NCBI GenBank assembly: GCA_036558265.1
Contig: DATBFY010000546.1
Span: 1-13,459 of the forward strand
Reading direction: 5' to 3'
DNA length: 13,459 nucleotides
Source: RYN-433 sp036558265
Lineage (GTDB): Bacteria > Planctomycetota > Phycisphaerae > Tepidisphaerales > Tepidisphaeraceae
Both the position numbers and the translations under genes were made by a program. Of the stretch, positions 5,589 through 11,733 are shown piece by piece. The notes under the pieces are model-generated. The model did not search any database and was not told the origin of the DNA. It saw only the letters and a list, made by a program, of their open reading frames with translations. Numbering within the stretch: position 1 is the first letter of the stretch; the number at the start of each line of letters is the position of its first letter.

Positions 5589-7085
5589 TCATTCCCCAAA
5601 CCACCGCCACTCCGGCCGCCTCACGCACCCCAGCGCCTCCCCCACGCCCATCCCGTTCTCCGCCTCCGCCGCGAATTGCGCCCGGTGACGCTCCCACGTT
5701 TGCCGCTCGGCGTCGCTCGCCGCGTGCCGACCGCGGTACGGATACCGGTTGCCCACCAGCATCACCAGGAACCCCTCGATTCCGAAGTTGCTCCCCGTGT
5801 CCCGCAGCAGGTGACGCGCGAACCCCGTCGGCCCGTTCTCGCCGTAAAACTCCAGCAGAGCCGCGATCCCGCTCACGTCCGTCTCGTCCCGGCATTGCCG
5901 CCAGAACGGCGTGTCCAGCCGCGTGTTCAGCTTGTAGTGCAACGCCAGGAAATCCCGGATCTCGTCCCAGGCGCCGGCGGTCATGTGGTTGTACATCCGG
6001 CGGATCGTCGGCGTCGGCGACAACGCCGTGTGCTGCAAGAACCCGATCAGCGTCTCGCACTGCGAGCAGACGACCATCAGCGCCGTCGCCTCCAGCGGCT
6101 CGACGAACCCGCACGCGTTGCCGATCCCCACCACGTTGCCCACCCAGCCGCGCTCGTACCGCCCCGAGCGGAACTTCACCACCCGCGCGTCCTTCGGGGC
6201 CTTGGGGTTCTTGCGGCAGAACTCGGCCCGCGCGTCGTCGTCCGAGATCGCGCCCGAGCAGTAGACGTACCCCCGGTTGACGAAATGCTCGTGCTCGATC
6301 TGCCACGCCCACCCGGCGTCCATCGTCTCGGCCGTCGTATACGGCAGGATCGGCTCGTTCGTGCGCTCCCACCCGCCCACCACCGCGCGGTCGCAGAAGA
6401 GCGACTTGTCGAAGCTGACGTACGGCTCCGCCAGCGCCCGGCCCAGCAGTTCGCTGCGGAAGCCGCTGGAGTCGATGAAGAAGTCCGCCGTGAGCGTGCG
6501 CCCGTCCTCCAGGTGAATCGCCGAAATCCCGTCGCCGTCGCTCTGCCGCGTCGCCCCGCTGACCTTACCGTCGATGAACTCGACGCCCACCGACCGCGCC
6601 ACGACCTCGAGCACCTCGACCAGCTTGCGGTTCTCGATGTGAAAGCCATGCCACGGCTGGATGTCCGGACCGCCGCCGTTGGCCTGCCGCGCGAAGACCT
6701 TGCCGCGCGCCATCAGCGCGGTCGCCAGGTCCACCCCGCTGAACGCCTCGTCACAGTAATACCCGGTCGGGCGCGGCAGGTCGGTCCAGTGCGAGTCGAG
6801 CTGTCGGCCAAAACCATAGTCGAATTGCCCGCGCGGGCCCCAGAGGAAGTGGATGCCGATCTTCCAGACCGGCTGGGCCATCGCGTAAAAGTGCCGCTTG
6901 CTGATCCCCAGGTATTCGAACAGGTGCCTGGGGAAGTTGGGCGTGGTGCCCTCCCCCACCCCGATCACCCCGATGTCCGGACTGCGCACGATCCGCACGC
7001 CAAGCTGCGGGATCTTGCGCTTGATCGAGATCGCGGCGATCAGGCCGGCGCTGCCGGCCCCGAGGACCAGGACGTTTTGAATCAT
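5589..7085 (-). CDS. Flavin-dependent tryptophan halogenase family protein
   Basis: Member of the tryptophan halogenase family, which uses reduced flavin, oxygen and chloride or bromide to halogenate aromatic substrates. The 498-aa protein starts MIQNVLVLGAGSAGLIAA with the FAD-binding GxGxxG (G9-A-G-S-A-G14). GVGEGTTPNFP (42-52) is the conserved second motif. K75 in VWKIGIHF aligns by context with the catalytic Lys79 of PrnA, and E332 in GFVEPLEAT with Glu346. The W-x-W-x-I-P motif appears as W259-A-W261-Q-I-E264, with Glu in place of the final Pro. Length fits the family (about 500-540). No flavin reductase, transporter or biosynthetic cluster lies nearby, so the substrate is unknown and it need not be free tryptophan. 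The start is ATG 7085, immediately before the FAD fold; no clear Shine-Dalgarno is present. It may have its promoter in the repeat-rich spacer to its right. Confidence 0.9.
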   Translation of the reverse strand: MIQNVLVLGAGSAGLIAAISIKRKIPQLGVRIVRSPDIGVIGVGEGTTPNFPRHLFEYLGISKRHFYAMAQPVWKIGIHFLWGPRGQFDYGFGRQLDSHWTDLPRPTGYYCDEAFSGVDLATALMARGKVFARQANGGGPDIQPWHGFHIENRKLVEVLEVVARSVGVEFIDGKVSGATRQSDGDGISAIHLEDGRTLTADFFIDSSGFRSELLGRALAEPYVSFDKSLFCDRAVVGGWERTNEPILPYTTAETMDAGWAWQIEHEHFVNRGYVYCSGAISDDDARAEFCRKNPKAPKDARVVKFRSGRYERGWVGNVVGIGNACGFVEPLEATALMVVCSQCETLIGFLQHTALSPTPTIRRMYNHMTAGAWDEIRDFLALHYKLNTRLDTPFWRQCRDETDVSGIAALLEFYGENGPTGFARHLLRDTGSNFGIEGFLVMLVGNRYPYRGRHAASDAERQTWERHRAQFAAEAENGMGVGEALGCVRRPEWRWFGE

Positions 7086-7145
7086 GATGGTAAGCGTTAG
7101 CTAGACGCGCCGTCGGAAGCCTCCCGCGCGCCGCGTGGGTGGCAT

Positions 7146-7163
7146 GGGCAAACTCGTTTGCCC
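7146..7163. repeat. Short hairpin GGGCAAA-CTCG-TTTGCCC
   Basis: Perfect 7-bp arms around a CTCG loop, preceded by GGGTGGCAT. Similar GGTGGCATGGGC hairpins are, as I recall, scattered between genes in planctomycete genomes. It lies about 60 bases upstream of the halogenase start, so it could be a dispersed repeat or part of the leader. No T-run follows it on either strand. Confidence 0.6.
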
Positions 7164-7204
7164 GAGGTCTTCGTGTCCCCAGGCACGCGCGAATCAGATG
7201 GAAC

Positions 7205-7368
7205 TGCTCGGCTGAAATCCTCGCAAGGCTCGTCATCCTGAGGGAGTTTCAACGACCGAAGGATCTTGCACGGAGAGGCAAGCGGGGCCCCGTTCGCCGC
7301 TCCCAGGCTGGATCTTTCGCTTCGCTCAGGATGACGACGCGCTGGTTCAATGAAGATTCAGCCGAGCA
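7205..7368. repeat. Nested inverted repeats (composite dispersed element)
   Basis: Outer arms are a perfect 12-bp pair, TGCTCGGCTGAA (7205-7216) and its complement (7357-7368). Inside lies a second perfect 12-bp pair, CGTCATCCTGAG (7231-7242) and CTCAGGATGACG (7325-7336), followed inward by GGATCTT (7261-7267) and GGATCTTTCGCTTCGC (7310-7325). The inner arms resemble the GTCATCCTGAGCGAAG-type repeat common between genes of many environmental bacteria. The whole could fold into one long interrupted stem. Confidence 0.75.
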
Positions 7369-7435
7369 CATTGGAACGAATTACACGGCCAGGCCAACTA
7401 TACACCATGACCGGGCTGTGTGTTCAGGGGTCGAT

Positions 7436-7470
7436 AAAAAGGACGCCCACGGAATCGATTCCGTGGGCGT
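7436..7470 (-). terminator. Rho-independent terminator of the PEP-CTERM gene
   Basis: 7443-7470 is a perfect 28-bp palindrome with 14-base arms (ACGCCCACGGAATC and its complement). On the minus strand it is followed after CC by a run of five T (7440-7436). It starts 26 bases after the PEP-CTERM stop codon on the same strand, the expected place for an intrinsic terminator. The steep stem could also work from the other direction, but there is no T-run on that side. Confidence 0.85.
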
Positions 7471-7496
7471 TCGCGTGCGAATTAACGTGATGCGGT

Positions 7497-9263
7497 TTAC
7501 ACGCCGCGCCGGTTCCGACGCCGCGCCAAGAGCGCCAACCCGGAAAGCCCCGCCAGCGACAACACCGCCGGCTCAGGCACCGCCACGCTGTACTTCAGAT
7601 CCACCGACCCCGCGTTCTCCTGCACCCAGAAGACGCTCTGCGTGCTCGGGTTGAACAGCCCGCCCTCGCCCGCCGCCTCCGAGATGAACGTGGCGCCAGG
7701 CGAGTTGATCAACCCCGCCAGCGTCGTCGTCGAGGGGTCGAACGTCCCGATGATCGAGGCGTCACTCCCCAGGTGAACGGTTCCCGCGCCCTGCGAATTG
7801 GGGATCGTCACGCCCGTCACGTCGAACGTGACGCCGGGGGTCACGTCCAGCACGCCCGTGACCGCGAACGTCCGATCCGTGTTGAGGACGAAGCCCGCCG
7901 CCTTATTGCCGATCGTGAGGTTGCCCGAATAGTTGACGGCGCCGCCGTTGGAGCGCGTGATGCGCCCGCCCGTGAAGACGAACGTGCCGTCGGTCCCGTC
8001 GATGTTGCCGTCCACCGAAAGCGTGCCGCCCGCCAGCGTGTACGTGCCGATGCCGGTCCGTTGGACTTCCAGGTTCCCGCCGACCTTGACCGTGCCGCCG
8101 GTCTGGTTGACCACGCCGACGGCGGTCGGATCGTTCTCGCCGAGGATGAAGTCCCCGTTGGTCGAGAGGACGCCGTTCCCGCTGACGTTGACCGTGCCGT
8201 TGCCCCCCGCGCCCGTGCCGATCGTGATGTGACCCGCGTCCTGCTTCTGCACGACGCCGGTCCCGTTCACGTTCAGGATGCCGGTGGCGCCCTCGCGGCC
8301 GACGGCGATCCAGTTGTGCGTCGTCACCGTTCCAGCGCTCACGGTCATCACGCCGTTGCCCCCGGCTGCCTGACCGACCCACAGTTCGCTGTTGACCGTC
8401 AGCGCCGCGGTCGGCCCGGTGATGTTGACCGTCCCGTGGCTGCCCACGCCCTCGCCGATGATGAACACGTCACCCTGCGTGTACGTGCCGCCCGACATGT
8501 TCATCGCCGCCGTCGTCGTCGTCTGGGCGACGTACGTCCGCCCGCCGTTGGTCAGCGTGCCCCCGCTCATGTTGAACGTGCCGTTGGCGCCGTCGGCGTT
8601 CTGGCGCTTGCCGAAGAAGTTCCAGCCGCCCGTGGTGATCGTCCCCGCGTCGACGTTCATCACGCCGATGCCGCCGTCCGTCCCCACGTTCAGGTCGTTG
8701 CGAACCGTCAGCGTGCCGCTCGTGTTCACGTTGAACGTGCCGGTTGCGCCCGCCGCGCCGAACTCGGTGCCGCCGACGTACACGCGCCCGGCCGTCCCCG
8801 CGTGACCGCTGCCCCCGCCGATGTCCATCGAGCCGCTGCCCATGCCAAACCCGGTGAGCGTCCCGCCCGTCGTCGCGGTGTTCGCCAGGTTGTACGTCGC
8901 GGTTCCCGCGTCGCGGGCGACGTAAAACCAGTTGCCGTTGCCCGTCGTCACCGTCCCGGCGTTCTGGTCCACCCGGCCGCTCGTGCCGGCGCCGCTACCC
9001 ACGATCACGTCGCGCGGAACCGCGATCGGATCGACGCTCACCAGCGGAAAGTTGGTCAGCGTGCTGATGACCGCGTCGTCGAAGTCGTCCGGTGCCGGCT
9101 GGCCGTTCGGCGCGACCGGCACGCGACCCAGGCTCCAGTTGGTCGGATCGTTCCAGTCCCGGCTGGTCGTGCCGGTCCAGAGGTTATCGACGGCGAACGT
9201 CGATCCCGCCCCTGACATGCCCACGGCCACCGCCGCGGCAAACATCGCTTTGCGCTTGCGCAT
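7497..9263 (-). CDS. PEP-CTERM beta-helix surface protein
   Basis: Exported, surface-sorted repeat protein of 588 aa. Start chosen at ATG 9263: GGAGG sits 7 bases before it and a signal peptide begins there (MRKRKAMFAAAVAVGMSGAG, cleavage likely after TFA at 22-24). The frame stays open for 115 codons upstream without any signal. WTGTTSRDWNDPTNWSLGRVP (29-49) is a typical opening of these proteins. About ten imperfect repeats of roughly 20-28 residues follow, each with a GT-x-N-V-S-GGT-type strand and a VG-G turn, predicting a right-handed parallel beta-helix. The C-terminus is the PEP-CTERM sorting tag: VPEPAVLSLAGLSG (562-575), a hydrophobic span, then RRRNRRGV. Such tags are processed by exosortase, which is not in the window. 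The repeats are Thr/Asn/Gly-rich and have no Cys. Ligand or role unknown. A strong terminator follows the stop. Confidence 0.92.
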   Translation of the reverse strand: MRKRKAMFAAAVAVGMSGAGSTFAVDNLWTGTTSRDWNDPTNWSLGRVPVAPNGQPAPDDFDDAVISTLTNFPLVSVDPIAVPRDVIVGSGAGTSGRVDQNAGTVTTGNGNWFYVARDAGTATYNLANTATTGGTLTGFGMGSGSMDIGGGSGHAGTAGRVYVGGTEFGAAGATGTFNVNTSGTLTVRNDLNVGTDGGIGVMNVDAGTITTGGWNFFGKRQNADGANGTFNMSGGTLTNGGRTYVAQTTTTAAMNMSGGTYTQGDVFIIGEGVGSHGTVNITGPTAALTVNSELWVGQAAGGNGVMTVSAGTVTTHNWIAVGREGATGILNVNGTGVVQKQDAGHITIGTGAGGNGTVNVSGNGVLSTNGDFILGENDPTAVGVVNQTGGTVKVGGNLEVQRTGIGTYTLAGGTLSVDGNIDGTDGTFVFTGGRITRSNGGAVNYSGNLTIGNKAAGFVLNTDRTFAVTGVLDVTPGVTFDVTGVTIPNSQGAGTVHLGSDASIIGTFDPSTTTLAGLINSPGATFISEAAGEGGLFNPSTQSVFWVQENAGSVDLKYSVAVPEPAVLSLAGLSGLALLARRRNRRGV

Positions 9264-9379
9264 CTCCCTGCCTCCACGAAAACAAGCCACTCCAGCACGA
9301 AATGAAGATCTAGCCGGGCCAAAGCATATTCCGATCGTCGCCGAACCGCAAAGGAACTCTGCGCCGGATTGCACTTTTT

Positions 9380-9407
9380 TTGCATGGCGGTGTCGGAGGG
9401 CTGTCAA
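9380..9407 (-). promoter_or_regulatory. Possible promoter of the PEP-CTERM gene
   Basis: On the minus strand a perfect TTGACA (9407-9402) is followed after 16 bases by ATGCAA (9385-9380), a poor -10 match, then an A-run. It would leave a leader of about 110 bases before the ATG at 9263. The -35 is striking in GC-rich DNA, but the weak -10 keeps this tentative. The rest of the 268-bp gap to 9531 shows nothing else. Confidence 0.3.
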
Positions 9408-9531
9408 ACCGGGGGGAACTTGCCGACGGCGCAAGGCATATCGACGCGGCGCGAACGCCACAACTCCCATCCGGTCGCAACGCCAGTCCGGCGCATGACA
9501 AAGGATCTCAATAGGAGGACGTGATTTCTCA

Positions 9532-10200
9532 TTATGGTGCTGGCGTTCCCGAGCGTTGTGGGCTCCAACCGCACTCCGGACACCGATCGGGGGTCGCCCG
9601 CAGGTCATACCGGCATTTCGGACACAACCCGCGTGCCCGCCGCCTCGCGCTCCGCCACGTCCGCCACCCCAGCCGCGCCGGCGGCAGAAGGGCGAGCGCG
9701 ACGAACCACCACAGCGGAACCGACCGCGCCCGGAACGGCCACGCCGGCAACCAGGGCGTCGGCCGATAGTTTGGCGCCGCGCCGGCGACCCCGAACGGCG
9801 CGACGGGCAGCGCGAGCGCGGGCGCTGGCGCCGTGGTCGGTGCGCCGACCAGGGCTGCGGCGGGGACGGAAATCGTCACCGGCGTGCCGCGATACCCGGA
9901 CAGCTTGTACATCCCAAGCCGCTGCCACTCGAGCGTTCCCGCGGGATACAGGTTTGCCCAGGTCGCGCCAGCCGGAACGTCGTGCGCATCGTACGAGAGT
10001 GGCCGCGTTGCCGCGCGGTCGCCGCCGCGGATCACGTGGATCCCGCCCTGGTAGATGCAGACCGCCCGCACCTCCCCCAGGTCGCTCGCCAGCGACCACT
10101 CGTCCATCACTCGATAGCTGCGCGCCCAGAGCACGAGCACCGCCATCGCCAGCGCACCCGGTAACGCAAGCGAATAAATGAACGTGCGCCGATTCACCAC
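9532..10200 (-). CDS. Membrane protein with C-terminal zinc ribbon
   Basis: Function unknown. The 222-aa protein has an N-terminal membrane helix (about 7-26, FIYSLALPGALAMAVLVLWA) followed by RSYRVMDEW, a middle soluble part of about 120 residues with an Ala/Pro-rich linker, a second hydrophobic segment (about 162-177) and an Arg-rich stretch. It ends in a zinc ribbon, C193-P-K-C196-x10-C207-P-E-C210-GW. This architecture, with the VLWARSY start and LCPKCxYDLR end, is common among uncharacterised planctomycete proteins. The start is GTG at 10200; a second GTG directly after it could serve equally. It is divergent from the 10268 gene (67 bases between) and resembles the 11049-11639 protein in layout. 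The zinc ribbon may bind protein or nucleic acid on the cytoplasmic side, but nothing here decides this. Confidence 0.83.
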   Translation of the reverse strand: MVNRRTFIYSLALPGALAMAVLVLWARSYRVMDEWSLASDLGEVRAVCIYQGGIHVIRGGDRAATRPLSYDAHDVPAGATWANLYPAGTLEWQRLGMYKLSGYRGTPVTISVPAAALVGAPTTAPAPALALPVAPFGVAGAAPNYRPTPWLPAWPFRARSVPLWWFVALALLPPARLGWRTWRSARRRARGLCPKCRYDLRATPDRCPECGWSPQRSGTPAP

Positions 10201-10267
10201 TAATAAGATGCGCCGCGGGCGGATTTGGTTTTACCCGCGCCGGGCCCGGGAATAAGCTTCACACGAC

Positions 10268-11056
10268 GTGTCCGACGACCCGGTCCAACTCGAGTACGCA
10301 CCCGCCAGGCCGGCACGCCGCTGGCGCTTCCGCCGCTGGCTGCTCGCGGCGATGGTATTGCTGGCGGTCTGGGCGGGGGCCGAGTGGGTGCCCAGCGCCG
10401 TCGAACGGCTGCGGCTGCTGAGAGTTCAGGACCGGTGCGCCACCTTCGACTTCCCGCCGGACGTCGTCATCTTCGACAGCGATCCCGCCCGGCGCGCCGC
10501 CCTGCTGGCGGACGCCCGGAATTACGTCGCCCTGGACGACACCTCCGTCTGGCCCACCCAGGCCGTCGCGCGCCGCGAGCCCGACTGCTGGACGTCGCTC
10601 AAGCAGATCGTGTTCGGCACGCGTCAATTCTGGCCGCCCGGTCCCGGTGCCCCCAAGGCCCTGGTCCACCGCCTGCGCAACGGTCGAGGCCAGGAGCGAC
10701 TGGTGGCCGTCATCGTCGCACCCAGCACGCCCGGGCGCGCCGCCCTCGCCGCGCCCAGCCGCCTGATCCCACGGGTCGAATTAGGCCTGGTCGCCGCGCT
10801 GATTCAACCGGCCACGGACTGGGACGCCCCACCCCGGTGGGACGGCAATGGCACGTTCTTTAAAGTGAACATCCAAGCGGGGCAGAGGCTGCGCATCTAC
10901 GCCGGGCACGTCGATCCGAACGACCCCAGCCGATTCATGATCGGCTATGAGATGGACGGCCAACCCGGCACGATCGACGGCAGGTTCCAGGACGACGGCG
11001 ACGTCACCCTGACCGTCCGCGACGGCCCCGCCACGCTGAGCGGCGCGATCAACTGA
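10268..11056 (+). CDS. Single-pass membrane protein, hypothetical
   Basis: Not recognised as a characterised family. The 262-aa protein starts at GTG 10268 (MSDDPVQLEY) and has a short Arg-rich cytoplasmic stretch, one membrane helix at about 25-39 (LLAAMVLLAVWAGAE) and a large domain outside that. The segment after the helix, VERLRLLRVQDRCATFDFPP, resembles uncharacterised planctomycete proteins as I remember them. The C-terminal part (about 195-262) is rich in beta-type strands with Asp and Gly, and has only scattered cysteines (C57, C106 region), so no metal site is evident. Its last 8 bases overlap the convergent 11049-11639 gene. It is divergent from the 9532-10200 gene. The GTG start is supported by the N-terminal topology but no ribosome site is visible. 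Confidence 0.75.
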   Translation: MSDDPVQLEYAPARPARRWRFRRWLLAAMVLLAVWAGAEWVPSAVERLRLLRVQDRCATFDFPPDVVIFDSDPARRAALLADARNYVALDDTSVWPTQAVARREPDCWTSLKQIVFGTRQFWPPGPGAPKALVHRLRNGRGQERLVAVIVAPSTPGRAALAAPSRLIPRVELGLVAALIQPATDWDAPPRWDGNGTFFKVNIQAGQRLRIYAGHVDPNDPSRFMIGYEMDGQPGTIDGRFQDDGDVTLTVRDGPATLSGAIN

Positions 11057-11639
11057 TGGGGGCGCCGCACTTGGGGCAGTTCCCGGAGAGGCCCTTTACG
11101 TCCCCTCCGCACCTCGCGCACAACCCCTCCCGCTCCCGCCGCACCGCTTCGCGGTATCCGATCACCCACCGCACCGGCAGTACCCCCAGTACGATCGCCA
11201 GCAGCCAGTAGGGAGCGGTGAAGTAGTGATAGGGGAGGCGCCAGGAGATGTTCAGGACGGGGTCGCGAAGTTCGCTCTGGGTACTGGCGGCCCCCCCCCG
11301 GAGCCCCCTGTGCACCCGCGCGTCGGCGACCAGCGCCATCGGGCCGCTTCCGGTCGTGGCGTCGGCGGGGCTGGACCAGCTCTCCCAGGGGGCGGGGCGA
11401 AGGGGGTTCACGATCGAGACGTAGGTCAATTGTCCCTTGTAGGAGATCAGCCCGGAGCTTCGGCCGGTGAACTGTTCCTGAACCGACTTGCCCTCGTTCG
11501 ATGCGGTGACCGCAACCGGCGTCGATTCGGTGAAATGCAGAATGCCGCCATAGCGCCAGTGGCTGCGGGCCCAGAAGAAGACGGCGAAGATCAGCAGGAG
11601 CAAGGAGAGGGCGGAAATGACGGTGTTCAGGAGGCGCAT
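11049..11639 (-). CDS. Membrane protein with C-terminal zinc ribbon (second copy of the layout)
   Basis: Function unknown. The 196-aa protein starts at ATG 11639 with a membrane helix (about 5-23, NTVISALSLLLLIFAVFFWA) followed by RSHWRY. A soluble domain comes next (about 30-135), then a second hydrophobic segment (YWLLAIVLGVLPVRWVIGY, about 143-161), a charged stretch (REAVRRERE) and a zinc ribbon C174-A-R-C177-x10-C188-P-K-C191. Domain order, spacing of the four cysteines and the WARS motif after helix 1 match the 9532-10200 protein, so the two are probably distant paralogues. The gene is convergent with the 10268 gene (8-base overlap) and divergent from nuoJ (94 bases between). No Shine-Dalgarno is evident. 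With two helices, both termini should face the cytoplasm. Confidence 0.83.
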   Translation of the reverse strand: MRLLNTVISALSLLLLIFAVFFWARSHWRYGGILHFTESTPVAVTASNEGKSVQEQFTGRSSGLISYKGQLTYVSIVNPLRPAPWESWSSPADATTGSGPMALVADARVHRGLRGGAASTQSELRDPVLNISWRLPYHYFTAPYWLLAIVLGVLPVRWVIGYREAVRREREGLCARCGGDVKGLSGNCPKCGAPIS

Positions 11640-11692
11640 TGGAGCGCCGCGGATCTTACCACGGCGGGCTTGTGAAATCCGTCACGACTGTC

Positions 11693-11721
11693 TTGCCAAG
11701 GGTTAGGCCAATCCCTAGACT
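11693..11721 (+). promoter_or_regulatory. Candidate sigma70 promoter of nuoJ, with palindromic spacer
   Basis: TTGCCA (11693-11698, five of six) is followed by an exactly 17-base spacer and TAGACT (11716-11721, four of six). The -10 box ends 12 bases before the nuoJ ATG, so the mRNA would carry a leader of only about five bases. The spacer region 11699-11716, AGGGTTAGGCCAATCCCT, is an imperfect palindrome (14 of 18 positions symmetric) and could be an operator. It would let the displaced nuoJKL block be expressed without the nuoG promoter. Confidence 0.5.
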
Positions 11722-11733
11722 CTGCCCTTCCTT

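Larger units (their letters stand above)
7086..7496. other. 411-bp repeat-rich spacer between halogenase and PEP-CTERM genes
   Basis: No gene is supported here. The stretch holds a small hairpin (7146-7163), a pair of nested inverted repeats (7205-7368) and the terminator of the PEP-CTERM gene (7436-7470). The halogenase promoter must lie here, if it has its own, but no convincing -35/-10 pair was found. An open frame on the plus strand (7139-7654) crosses the repeats and looks accidental. Confidence 0.6.

Noticed and set aside
5310..7100. Open frame of 596 codons on the plus strand from the transposase into the halogenase region
   Set aside because: It overlaps the 3' end of the transposase in another frame and then runs antisense to the halogenase; composition is Arg/Pro/Val-rich with no domain.
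7900..8800. Regular DNA repeats considered as a CRISPR-like or minisatellite array
   Set aside because: The repeats are imperfect, keep the reading frame and encode beta-helix strands; there are no uniform repeats with unique spacers.
7773..9215. Open frame of 480 codons on the plus strand opposite the PEP-CTERM gene
   Set aside because: Its repetitive Ala/Arg/Asp/His text is the antisense image of the beta-helix repeats.
9264..9608. N-terminal extension of the PEP-CTERM frame by 115 codons
   Set aside because: The signal peptide and a well-spaced GGAGG both point to the start at 9263. The upstream part contains a possible promoter and no protein-like features.
9521..9769. Plus-strand frame of 82 codons from a GTG preceded by AGGAGG
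   Set aside because: The AGGAGG is only two bases from the GTG, the product is Arg/His-rich with no family features, and it is antisense to the zinc-ribbon protein gene.
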